Origin: Pseudomonas thivervalensis
GTDB lineage: Bacteria > Pseudomonadota > Gammaproteobacteria > Pseudomonadales > Pseudomonadaceae
Reading direction: 5' to 3'
DNA: 64,000 nucleotides
Assembly (NCBI RefSeq): GCF_001269655.1
Contig: NZ_LHVE01000014.1
Span: 1-64,000 of the forward strand
The position numbers and the translations under genes were made by a program. Shown here in pieces: positions 52,238 through 60,251 of the stretch (position 1 is the first letter of the stretch; each line of letters opens with the position of its first letter). The notes beneath the pieces were generated by a model that saw only the letters and a list, made by a program, of their open reading frames with translations, was not told the origin of the DNA and did not search any database.

Positions 52238-54484
52238 TTAACCCGGCGTCCGGTTACGCCGAGTCTCGATGATGTTCGGCAACTGGGAGATCCGCCCCAG
52301 CAACCGACCCAGCGCATCCAGCCCCGGGATCTCGATGGTCAGGGACATCAGCGCGGTGTTGTCTTCCTTGTTCGAACGGGTGTTGACCGCCAGCACGTTG
52401 ATCCGCTCGTTCAGCAACACCTGGGAGACGTCACGCAGCAGACCGGAGCGGTCGTAGGCGCGGATAATGATGTCCACCGGATAGGTGAGCACCGGCACCG
52501 GGCCCCAACTGACCTGGATGATCCGCTCCGGCTCGCGACCGGCCAGTTGCAGCACCGAGGCACAGTCCTGGCGGTGAATGCTCACGCCGCGGCCCTGGGT
52601 GATGTAACCGACGATCGCATCCCCCGGCAATGGCTGGCAGCAGCCGGCCATCTGGGTCATCAGGTTGCCCACGCCCTGGATCTGGATATCGCCGCGCTTG
52701 CCCGGCTTGTAGCCGGTGGCCTTGCGCGGGATCAACTCCAGTTGCTCGTTGCCCCGCTCTGGCTCCACCAGTTGCTGGGCCAGGTTGACCAACTGCGCCA
52801 GGCGCAGATCGCCGGCACCGAGGGCGGCGAACATGTCCTCGGCGGTTTTCATGTTGGCTTTTTCGGCCAGCTTGTCGAAATCCACCTGCGGCAGGCCGAG
52901 GCGACCGAGTTCACGCTCGAGCAGGGTCTTGCCGGCGGCAACGTTCTGGTCGCGGGCCTGCAACTTGAACCAATGGACGATTTTCGCCCGGGCCCGGGAG
53001 GTGGTGATGTAGCCCAGGTTCGGGTTCAGCCAGTCGCGGCTCGGCGTGCCGTGCTTGCTGGTGATGATCTCGACCTGTTCACCGGTCTGCAGGCTGTAGT
53101 TGAGCGGCACGATTCGCCCGTTGATCTTGGCGCCACGGCAGTTGTGGCCGATCTCGGTGTGGACCCGGTAGGCGAAGTCCAGCGGTGTCGCGCCCTTGGG
53201 CAGGTCGATGGCGTGGCCGTCGGGCGTGAAGATATAGACCCGGTCCGGCTCGATGTCGACGCGCAGCTGTTCGGCCAGGCCGCCGATGTCACCCAGCTCC
53301 TCATGCCACTCGAGCACCTGGCGCAGCCAGGAGATTTTCTCTTCGTAATGGTTGGACCCGGACTTGACGTCGGTGCCCTTGTATTTCCAGTGGGCGCAGA
53401 CGCCCAGCTCGGCTTCCTCGTGCATGGCATGGGTGCGGATCTGCACTTCCAGGACCTTGCCCTCGGGACCGATCACCGCGGTGTGCAGCGAGCGATAGCC
53501 GTTTTCCTTGGGGTTGGCGATGTAGTCGTCGAACTCCTTCGGAATGTGCCGCCACAAGGTGTGGACGATCCCCAGCGCGGTGTAGCAGTCGCGCATTTCC
53601 GGAACCAGTACGCGAACGGCACGAACGTCGTAGATCTGGCTGAATTCCAGGCCCTTGCGCTGCATTTTTCGCCAGATCGAGTAGATGTGCTTGGCCCGGC
53701 CACTGATGTCGGCTTCGACACCGGTGGCCTGCAATTCCTCGCGCAATTGGGTCATCACATCGGTGATGAAGCGCTCGCGATCCAGGCGTCGCTCATGCAA
53801 CAGCTTGGCGATCTGCTTGTATTGGTCGGGCTCCAGGTAGCGGAAGGACAGGTCCTCCAGCTCCCACTTGATGTGACCGATACCGAGACGGTGGGCCAAG
53901 GGGGCGTAGATGTCGAACACCTCCCGGGCGACGCGATTGCGCTTTTCGTCATCGGCGGATTTCACGGCGCGGATCGCGCAGGTGCGTTCGGCCAGCTTGA
54001 TCAGCGCAACGCGTACGTCGTCGACCATCGCTACCAGCATCTTGCGCAGGTTTTCCACCTGACCCTGGGTGCCCAGCACCATGGACTGGCGCGGGCTGAG
54101 ACTGGCGCTGATGGCGGCCATGCGCAGCACGCCGTCGATCAGCTTGGCCACCACGGTGCCGAAGCGCTGGCTGACCACCGGTAGCTGGATCTGCCCTTCG
54201 CGCACGCCGCGGTACAGCACCGCCGCCACCAGGGAGTCCTGGTCGAGCTTGAGGTCAGCGAGAATTTCGGCAATCTCCAGGCCCGTCTGGAAACTCGAGG
54301 TGCCTTCGGACCACAGGTTCTTCGCCGCGTTGTGTTGTTGCTCCGCCTCGCGAGCGAACTCGCAGGCGGCCTTCAAGGCTTCGCGATCCAGTGCCATGTC
54401 GACGCTGACCGCATGATCGAGCCAAGCCTCGAGATTGATACTGCCGTCGGTGTTGATCGGCTGGTGTGCTCTCACCTGTACCAT
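52238..54484 (-). CDS. relA: GTP pyrophosphokinase RelA
   Basis: A 748-residue protein. The hydrolase-like domain is degenerate (the HD pair is lost: VLYRGVREG), as in RelA rather than SpoT. The synthetase domain includes YDVRAVRVLVPEMRDCY and KENGYRSLHTAVIGPEGK with the catalytic Glu nearby. Then comes the TGS domain (VYIFTPDGHAIDLPKGATPL), the Cys-rich helical part (AGCCQPLPGDAIVGY), and a C-terminal ACT domain. It makes (p)ppGpp on ribosomes with uncharged tRNA. GGAAGG lies before the ATG. Same strand and order as mazG and rlmD. Confidence 0.96.
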   Translation of the reverse strand: MVQVRAHQPINTDGSINLEAWLDHAVSVDMALDREALKAACEFAREAEQQHNAAKNLWSEGTSSFQTGLEIAEILADLKLDQDSLVAAVLYRGVREGQIQLPVVSQRFGTVVAKLIDGVLRMAAISASLSPRQSMVLGTQGQVENLRKMLVAMVDDVRVALIKLAERTCAIRAVKSADDEKRNRVAREVFDIYAPLAHRLGIGHIKWELEDLSFRYLEPDQYKQIAKLLHERRLDRERFITDVMTQLREELQATGVEADISGRAKHIYSIWRKMQRKGLEFSQIYDVRAVRVLVPEMRDCYTALGIVHTLWRHIPKEFDDYIANPKENGYRSLHTAVIGPEGKVLEVQIRTHAMHEEAELGVCAHWKYKGTDVKSGSNHYEEKISWLRQVLEWHEELGDIGGLAEQLRVDIEPDRVYIFTPDGHAIDLPKGATPLDFAYRVHTEIGHNCRGAKINGRIVPLNYSLQTGEQVEIITSKHGTPSRDWLNPNLGYITTSRARAKIVHWFKLQARDQNVAAGKTLLERELGRLGLPQVDFDKLAEKANMKTAEDMFAALGAGDLRLAQLVNLAQQLVEPERGNEQLELIPRKATGYKPGKRGDIQIQGVGNLMTQMAGCCQPLPGDAIVGYITQGRGVSIHRQDCASVLQLAGREPERIIQVSWGPVPVLTYPVDIIIRAYDRSGLLRDVSQVLLNERINVLAVNTRSNKEDNTALMSLTIEIPGLDALGRLLGRISQLPNIIETRRNRTPG

Positions 54485-54586
54485 CTTTACTTACCTTCCC
54501 TACGACGCAGATTCAATGCGTCAACTTCGCTGACCTTCGCTGTCCGTGTTTCCCGCCCAAGGCTATGGCGGGTTGGCACGAACGGG

Positions 54587-55957
54587 TCAGTCGGACAAGC
54601 CATCCTGGCTCGCTTCAAATAACGCCATGGCCTCGACATGTGCCGTTTGAGGAAACATATCGAGAATCCCGGCACGTTTTAACCGGTAGCCCTGCTTGAT
54701 CAGTTCGACCGTATCCCGGGCCAAAGTTGCCGGGTTGCACGAAACATAAACCAACCGTTTGGCACCCAGGGACGACAGCTTGCGCACCACCTCGAAAGCA
54801 CCGTCACGGGGTGGGTCCAAGAGTACCGCAGAAAAGCCTTCGCCGATCCATTCGGCATCCGCCAGAGGCTGGGATAAATCGGCCTGAAAAAAGGCAGTGT
54901 TATTCAAATTGTTGCTGATGGCATTGGCCGCCGCGCGGTCCACCATGGTTTGCACACCTTCGACGGCCACCACCTGGCGCACGCTCTTGGCCAGCGGCAA
55001 GGCAAAGTTGCCCAGGCCGCAGAACAGATCCAGCACCCGCTCCTCGGCTCGCGGCGCCAGCCATTGCAGGGCCTGGGCGATCATCGCCTCGTTGACCCCG
55101 GCGTTCACCTGGATGAAATCCCCAGGCCGGTACGCCAGCTCAAGGTCCCAGGCGTCCAGGCGAAACCCCAGGGCTTGCCCGGGCTCGACCGGTTGTGGTC
55201 CATCTTCACCGTGCAGCCACAACTGGGCTTCATGAAACGCGCAGAAATCCTTGAGGATCGTCAGGTCGGCCTCCGACAGCGGCGCCATGTGACGCAGCAA
55301 TACCGCGAGGGACGAACCGGCGAACAACTCCACATGCCCCAGCGCCTGGGGTTTGCTCAAGCGTCTAAGCATCTCCGGCAGGCGGCTCATGATCGGCTGC
55401 AAGGGCTGTACCAGCACCGGGCAATCACCAATGGCAACGATGTCCTGACTGCCAGCGGCGCGGAAACCCACTTCGAGTTTTTTTGCCTTCTGGTCCCAAC
55501 GCACCGCCACCCGGGCGCGACGCCTGTAACCGAATTCCGGCCCGCTCAACGGCGCCGCCCATTCATCGGGCTCAACCCCAGCCACTCGCGATAATTGCTC
55601 GGCGAGCATGCGCTGTTTCAGGGCGAGTTGTTCGTCATGGGGCAAATGTTGGACGCTGCACCCGCCGCAACGACCGGCATGGATGCACGGCGCCGGGCGG
55701 CGCAGTTCACTGGGCAGGAACACACGCTCGGTGCGTGCCTCAACCACCTTGCCGTGGGCACCGAGCACCCGCGCCTCGACCTCTTCACCGGCCAGGGCGC
55801 CGATGACGAACCAGGTGCGGCCCTCGACAAACGCAATGCCCCGGCCATCGTTGGCCAGGCGCTCAATGGTCAAGCGCTGTTTTTTACCAGTGGGCACTTG
55901 CGGGGCCCGGCTTCCGCCGCTGGGCTGGAAGCGCAAGCCTCTTTCTTGCTTGGCCAT
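54587..55957 (-). CDS. rlmD: 23S rRNA (uracil-1939-C5)-methyltransferase
   Basis: A 456-residue protein with an N-terminal TRAM domain (KQRLTIERLANDGRGIAF), iron-sulfur Cys residues (CIHAGRCGGCSVQ and GDCPVL), SAM-binding DLFCGLGNFALPLA, and the catalytic YVSCNPATLARD. It methylates U1939 of 23S rRNA. Its ATG overlaps the cysM stop by one base (TGATG). It was formerly called rumA. Confidence 0.95.
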   Translation of the reverse strand: MAKQERGLRFQPSGGSRAPQVPTGKKQRLTIERLANDGRGIAFVEGRTWFVIGALAGEEVEARVLGAHGKVVEARTERVFLPSELRRPAPCIHAGRCGGCSVQHLPHDEQLALKQRMLAEQLSRVAGVEPDEWAAPLSGPEFGYRRRARVAVRWDQKAKKLEVGFRAAGSQDIVAIGDCPVLVQPLQPIMSRLPEMLRRLSKPQALGHVELFAGSSLAVLLRHMAPLSEADLTILKDFCAFHEAQLWLHGEDGPQPVEPGQALGFRLDAWDLELAYRPGDFIQVNAGVNEAMIAQALQWLAPRAEERVLDLFCGLGNFALPLAKSVRQVVAVEGVQTMVDRAAANAISNNLNNTAFFQADLSQPLADAEWIGEGFSAVLLDPPRDGAFEVVRKLSSLGAKRLVYVSCNPATLARDTVELIKQGYRLKRAGILDMFPQTAHVEAMALFEASQDGLSD

Positions 55958-56859
55958 CAGTTGGGCGCGTCGAAAATGCCGGTCGACAGGTAACGGTCGC
56001 CACGGTCACAGATGATCGCGACGATCACCGCATTCTCCACTTCCTTGGACAGGCGCAGCATCCCCGCCACGGCACCGCCCGAAGACACGCCGCAGAAGAT
56101 GCCTTCTTCACGCGCCAGGCGACGGGTCACGTCCTCGGCTTCGCTCTGGGCCATGTCGATGATCCGGTCCACGCGCTCGGCCTGGTAGATCTTCGGCAGA
56201 TACTCCTCGGGCCAGCGGCGGATGCCGGGGATGGCCGAGCCTTCCATCGGTTGCAGGCCGATGATCTGCACGTTCGGGTTCTGTTCTTTCAGGTAGCGCG
56301 AAGTGCCCATGATGGTGCCGGTGGTGCCCATCGAGCTGACGAAATGAGTGATCGTGCCGTCGGTCTGGCGCCAGATCTCAGGACCGGTAGTGGTGTAGTG
56401 AGCCTCGGGATTGTCGCCGTTGGCGAACTGATCCAACACCTTGCCCCGGCCTTCGGCCTGCATGCGCTCGGCCAGGTCCCGGGCGCCCTCCATGCCCTCC
56501 TCCTGGGTCACCAGGATCAACTCGGCGCCGTAGGCCGTCATCGCAGCCTTGCGCTCGGCGCTGGAGTTGTCGGGCATGATCAGGATCATCTTGTAACCCT
56601 TGATCGCCGCCGCCATCGCCAAGGCAATACCGGTGTTGCCGGAAGTCGCCTCGATCAGCGTATCGCCGGGCTGGATCTGCCCGCGCAATTCACCACGGGT
56701 GATCATCGACAACGCCGGCCGGTCCTTGACCGAACCCGCCGGGTTATTCCCTTCGAGCTTGAGCAAAAGCGTATTGGTGGTCACGCCGGGCAAGCGCTGC
56801 AAGCGGACCAGCGGAGTGTTGCCGACGCAATCGGCGATGGTGGGGTACTGCAAAGTCAT
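55957..56859 (-). CDS. cysM: cysteine synthase B (O-acetylserine sulfhydrylase)
   Basis: A 300-residue PLP enzyme. NNPAGSVKDRPAL has the Schiff-base Lys, TSGNTGIALAM binds the phosphate, and GVSSGGAVAGM is conserved. EGMEGARDLAE is as in CysM. It makes cysteine from O-acetylserine and sulfide or thiosulfate. The ATG at 56859 gives the usual start MTLQYPTIADCVGNTPL. Upstream (to the right) the core synteny ends. Confidence 0.95.
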   Translation of the reverse strand: MTLQYPTIADCVGNTPLVRLQRLPGVTTNTLLLKLEGNNPAGSVKDRPALSMITRGELRGQIQPGDTLIEATSGNTGIALAMAAAIKGYKMILIMPDNSSAERKAAMTAYGAELILVTQEEGMEGARDLAERMQAEGRGKVLDQFANGDNPEAHYTTTGPEIWRQTDGTITHFVSSMGTTGTIMGTSRYLKEQNPNVQIIGLQPMEGSAIPGIRRWPEEYLPKIYQAERVDRIIDMAQSEAEDVTRRLAREEGIFCGVSSGGAVAGMLRLSKEVENAVIVAIICDRGDRYLSTGIFDAPN

Positions 56860-57260
56860 GGCGTATTCGCAATCCGGGCTGCGGGGGCGCCTATCATACC
56901 GGCAAACCCGGCGAGGCCATATCACGCAAAGTAAGGGGGTTATGGCTTATGGGAATAAGCGAGGCGTGTGCTGCTTTGCGGGGGAGCTTGTTTCCTCGCC
57001 ACCGGATTCTCGTGCGCGCCTGTGCTCAGGCCCATGTAGTCGATTCCGTACTTCACACAATCCCTTTTTCCTACAGATTCTTAGCGCTCAAATCGCGCAT
57101 GCATATCTGTTGTGAGCACCGTCTGTAAGCTCTCTTCCTGCCTGTTTGTGGGTTCGTTCCTTTTTGTAGTGATGACCAAGCAGGCAAGGCTATCTGGCTT
57201 TGCACCGTGTTCTTTACAGTTGTAGCGCTAAACGTACGAGCAAGATGCAGAGCAATAACG
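56860..57260. other. 400-base junction between core and accessory DNA
   Basis: It contains the cysM promoter and a degenerate family-B REP (GGGGGAGCTTGTTTCCTCGCC near 56978-56998). No coding sequence that I can support. Confidence 0.4.
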
Positions 57261-57524
57261 ATGGTCAACGCGAAACAAAAAGATCCACAACCCAGCGCCC
57301 GGCGCGCTTGCGGGCAACGCTTGCGCAACCTATTGGAAGAGTACGATATCTCTCCCTCAGGGTTTGCCGCGGTGCTAGGTGTCAGCCCTCAATGCCTGAC
57401 GAACTGGAGCGCGCGGGGGATACCTCGACAGCGGGTGGAGCCATTGGCACGTTTGCTGAGTGTCAGTGAAGTGTGGCTGGTGACTGGGGAGGGTGAGCGG
57501 GCACGTGACATACGTCGGGAGTAG
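57261..57524 (+). CDS. small XRE/Cro-type DNA-binding protein
   Basis: An 87-residue protein from the ATG at 57261 (MVNAKQKDPQPSARR). The frame is open further up to a GTG, but neither has a clear ribosome site. A helix-turn-helix lies at residues 25-60 (DISPSGFAAVLGVSPQCLTN followed by WSARGIPRQRVEPLA). Proteins of this shape occur in Pseudomonas islands and prophage remnants as local repressors. It is the first gene to the right of the core block and reads away from cysM. Confidence 0.7.
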   Translation: MVNAKQKDPQPSARRACGQRLRNLLEEYDISPSGFAAVLGVSPQCLTNWSARGIPRQRVEPLARLLSVSEVWLVTGEGERARDIRRE

Positions 57525-58260
57525 GAGATCTAACAGGTTCGCGGGGCTGGGGGGTGCGTCCTCCCCGAGGCTCCCCCACTCCTCGACTTTCCTCGCCTGA
57601 TTGGAAAACGCGAATTGGCTACCGGCATGCCGGGTGCGATCAATGGCTAGCTGGGTGGTCAGACCTGTCCCTGCGCCAAGGCTTTATCGTTGACTTATAC
57701 ATAAAGTTAAAACCCCGCCTTCAAACCTTCCATCTGATCTCGAATGCTGCGCTCCCGATCCCCTTCTGAAGCCCATCCGCCATGATCGACCCGACACCCA
57801 GGTCGAAAAGTCTATCCACACCCCACCCCCGTCGACTTCCGTAAATCCATTGACAGCCTGGCTGCGCCGCTCGAGCTGGAGATAAAAGTTGCGCCCCGGT
57901 GAGAGTAAGCTTCCTCGCCATGGAGGCAACGCTCGATGTTTTATGGGACGTTACCTGACCCAAAGCAGCCCCAGGATGACAGGAACGTATCCGAACAGGG
58001 AGAAGTTATAGAGACGTCGCCAACCTGCTGCTTCCTCCATTTCGCTCCATCTAACTGTCAGACCTGCCACTTTCTGTAGTACTTATTACCCCGCAAGGGA
58101 AGTTCTTTCCTCGCAACACATAAAAATCTGTAGGAATACGGTTTTTTATCGGATCTTTCCTGCGATTCATCGAGACATTCATAAACTAGCGAATCAGCAG
58201 ACATATCGATATATTATTACCAAGCAATTCAGCACTTAATCTCAACCAGGGAATAGTCAA
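57525..58260. other. 736-base region with transposon debris
   Basis: Apart from the IS66 fragment at 57782-57902 I see only non-coding, increasingly AT-rich sequence and short degenerate REP-like pieces (TCCTCGCCATGG near 57910). It marks the left border of the AT-rich island. Confidence 0.45.
57782..57902 (+). pseudogene. IS66-type accessory transposase (TnpB) remnant
   Basis: An ATG frame (MIDPTPRSKSLSTPHP) shifts by one base near 57830 into VDFRKSIDSLAAPLELEIK, then VAPR and a stop. The second part is almost the conserved IS66 TnpB motif VDFRKSIDGLAALVELDIK, and the first resembles the start of that protein. So a frameshift and truncation leave about 40 of roughly 115 codons. No IS ends were found. 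Confidence 0.7.
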
Positions 58261-58461
58261 TTGAAGAAAAACAATAAAGACCTAACAAAACGAGAACACG
58301 AAGTATTGCAATTACTTCTGCAAGGCGAAACAAACAAAAGAATAGCCTTAGTGCTCGGCATTAGTGACTTCACGGTGCGAGAATACGTCTCCTCAATTTT
58401 ACGGAAGAAAGGGGTGAACTCCAGGGGAAAGTTATTCTCGGAGAAGCTAAACAAGCCTTAA
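58261..58461 (+). CDS. stand-alone LuxR/GerE-type DNA-binding protein
   Basis: A 66-residue protein that is only a LuxR-type helix-turn-helix: LTKREHEVLQLLLQGETNKR, then IALVLGISDFTVREYVSSIL. It starts at a TTG with AGGGA ten bases upstream. There is no receiver or signal-binding domain, so it resembles small regulators such as those of bacteriocin or phage loci. Codon use is AT-rich, unlike the core. Position at the edge of the microcin-like operon (opposite strand) makes it a candidate regulator. Confidence 0.75.
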   Translation: MKKNNKDLTKREHEVLQLLLQGETNKRIALVLGISDFTVREYVSSILRKKGVNSRGKLFSEKLNKP

Positions 58462-58573
58462 AAGCATTACGCGCCTTACATCCCTTCAGTATCACACCAT
58501 TAAAAATATAGCATCAAACTAACTTACACAGACAGGATCTCTTGCAAAATCAATTACTTCCTGAGCACAACAC

Positions 58574-58777
58574 TTAACCGACACCAATGTAAGCATTCAA
58601 AGCAGGCGTTCCATACACAACCATGAACATGATCCCAAAGAAAAAGTACAGCTGCTTATACCTATCCGACACAACACAACCACACACCTTTTTCAGGATC
58701 AATTCAGCACCTTTAAAAAACAACCCTATTGCTAAACCCGCCACAGCCCCTATCACACATTTCAACAACATAGACAT
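58574..58777 (-). CDS. 67-residue membrane protein, immunity candidate
   Basis: Two hydrophobic segments (CVIGAVAGLAIGLFFKGAEL and YFFFGIMFMVVYGTPAL) separated by a short basic, Cys-containing loop (KKVCGCVVSDRYKQ). GGGGAAAG stands directly before the ATG at 58777. Small two-helix membrane proteins next to class II microcin genes usually give immunity (for example Cvi or MchI, as I recall). No closer family recognised. It is the last gene of the minus-strand set. Confidence 0.6.
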   Translation of the reverse strand: MSMLLKCVIGAVAGLAIGLFFKGAELILKKVCGCVVSDRYKQLYFFFGIMFMVVYGTPALNAYIGVG

Positions 58778-58897
58778 CTTTCCCCTGTAATCGAACACAC
58801 AAACCACACCAATACAAAGGAGCTAGACACTAAACGTCAGCCTACCTCCACTCATTTGAAGGAAATATCGACAACCTGAGACTCAAGCTCAACAAAA

Positions 58898-59308
58898 TCA
58901 CAGATAAGCTATATTATGCTCCAAGCAGAATCTCTTAATCCTTTCGACCACACACTCACGTTGCTCTTCGGGTATAAATCCAGGCAACAAAAAAATCTCC
59001 TTTCGACCTGACACCGTCACCACCACCTCAATGGGTTTAAATAAACTATTATTCACGCTAATCTTAGCAGCACGCTGTGCAAATGACACCACTTTAAACT
59101 TACGCCGAAAACATATATCCCCTTTATCCAACCAAAGCACCTCAACTCCCTTAAAACAGAAAAACAAAACAATAGAAAACCACATAAACACAAAGAACAA
59201 CACCCCCCACAAATCCACCTTAAAGAAAAATGAAACGTTAGTAATTACGATACCGCCAACCAAAAACACAGGATAATTATAATAATTTAAAACAACACTA
59301 TCATTCAT
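58898..59308 (-). CDS. 136-residue membrane protein with a PH-like soluble part
   Basis: Starts MNDSVVLNYYNYPVFLVGG; AGGGGAGG is adjacent to the ATG at 59308. Two membrane helices (about residues 12-30 and 36-55, rich in Phe and Val) are followed by a beta-rich soluble domain (VLWLDKGDICFRRKFKVVSF onward) and a C-terminal helix (EEQRECVVERIKRFC), an arrangement like bacterial PH-domain membrane proteins. It sits just downstream of the peptide gene, so immunity or self-protection is possible. AT-rich. Confidence 0.55.
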   Translation of the reverse strand: MNDSVVLNYYNYPVFLVGGIVITNVSFFFKVDLWGVLFFVFMWFSIVLFFCFKGVEVLWLDKGDICFRRKFKVVSFAQRAAKISVNNSLFKPIEVVVTVSGRKEIFLLPGFIPEEQRECVVERIKRFCLEHNIAYL

Positions 59309-59352
59309 CCTCCCCTCCCTAACAAAATAAAACAAAGACCCAAAAATCCAAA

Positions 59353-59381
59353 CACGGCTTATTTAGCGAAAATAAACCGTG
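59353..59381 (-). terminator. hairpin between the microcin gene and its downstream genes
   Basis: On the minus strand, CACGG-TT-TATTT-loop-AAATA-AG-CCGTG followed by TTTGGATTTTTGGG. It could end most transcripts after the peptide gene, giving more precursor than downstream product. Confidence 0.55.
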
Positions 59382-59401
59382 CCGATTACCTAGGAGTGGC
59401 G

Positions 59402-59719
59402 CTACGCCATAATCCCCATAATTCCTGAATAACTTGCCGCACCTAGACCCACCGAACCAACAGCGCCTGCCAGCCCAGCCCCCGAACCGATCAACGCTCC
59501 CCCTACCGCGCCTACAGCTCCGCCAGAAAGAGCACTAGCGATAACACTATTCCTACCACCACGCGCGGAGGTTGATCCATCGGCCGCCGCCGTAGCCATT
59601 GCACCTACAGCGCCGCCATATGCGCCAATAATTCCTCCAGTTACAGCTCCTACGACTCCTCCAACGGGACCTACACCGCCAGAAATAAAATCAATCTCCG
59701 CATCTGTTAATGGTCGCAT
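59402..59719 (-). CDS. class II microcin-like precursor with double-glycine leader
   Basis: A 105-residue peptide starting MRPLTDAEIDFISGG, very close to the colicin V leader pattern MRxLTxxExxxxSGG. Export and cleavage after Gly15 would release about 90 residues beginning VGPVGG. The core is rich in Gly, Ala, Val and Ser, has no Cys, and repeats GGAVGA-type patterns that favour membrane insertion. It ends SYSGIMGIMA with no Ser-rich tail. GAGGT lies nine bases before the ATG. Upstream on the strand are an HlyC-like and an MceJ-like gene; an exporter gene starts 3.3 kb to the right. I infer a membrane-active bacteriocin; the activity is untested. Confidence 0.75.
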   Translation of the reverse strand: MRPLTDAEIDFISGGVGPVGGVVGAVTGGIIGAYGGAVGAMATAAADGSTSARGGRNSVIASALSGGAVGAVGGALIGSGAGLAGAVGSVGLGAASYSGIMGIMA

Positions 59720-59792
59720 TGCTACTACCTCATTTTATTGATTGGATTGTCTAAACTATTGCCTTCCGACACAACCCGGGAAAGCGAAACAC

Positions 59793-60251
59793 TCAAAGCC
59801 TATAAATAGAAACCTGCTTAACCGTACACTCCTTATTTCTCCGCATCCAATGAAGCTTATCAACCCCCTCTTTACGAAAGAATTTTTTTAGCCATAACAC
59901 GGCTTCTTTTATACCTCCCCTGGGAAAACAGAAATCTATTATCCAAACATTACCTCCCTCGTTCCACTCACTAGCATGCAATAAAAAGTCGGAGTCATGC
60001 AGCAAGCGTGCTTCACTATCCGGCGCCAAATATGCCCAGCTCACATACCCTAGCGGGGCACTGGTCTTATCGAAGAAAAAAACAATTTGACCATGATCAA
60101 TAGCAGGAATAATCCAAAGCTTTAACGTCATTATCTGATACAGAGAGTATCGATTACACATGAACGCTATCAGACAAGCATATCCGACCTTCTTAGCTTT
60201 GCTTTCAAACTTGCAACATCGAGGAGCAACATACACATCAATATTGTTCAT
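59793..60251 (-). CDS. HlyC-fold (toxin acyltransferase-like) protein, MceI/MchD-type
   Basis: A 152-residue protein matching HlyC along its length: WIIPAIDHGQIVFFFDKTSA, GYVSWAYLAPDSEARLL and WIIDFCFPRGGIKEA correspond to HlyC's PAIQANQYVLL, YCSWANLSLENE and WFIDWIAPFGDNG. The Asp of the catalytic pair is kept (Asp106), but the position of the catalytic His is Tyr35 in my alignment. In siderophore microcin clusters a protein of this size and fold (MceI) works with MceJ to modify the peptide C-terminus. The start has GGAG and overlaps the upstream gene by 14 bases. Classical acyl transfer is thus doubtful. Confidence 0.75.
   Translation of the reverse strand: MNNIDVYVAPRCCKFESKAKKVGYACLIAFMCNRYSLYQIMTLKLWIIPAIDHGQIVFFFDKTSAPLGYVSWAYLAPDSEARLLHDSDFLLHASEWNEGGNVWIIDFCFPRGGIKEAVLWLKKFFRKEGVDKLHWMRRNKECTVKQVSIYRL

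Noticed and set aside
59402..59719. The Gly/Ala-rich peptide as a plain low-complexity shadow or a glycine-zipper envelope protein
   Set aside because: The leader with SGG, a good ribosome site, AT-rich codon use like its neighbours, and adjacency to modification and export genes favour a microcin precursor. A glycine-zipper protein would normally have a Sec signal instead.
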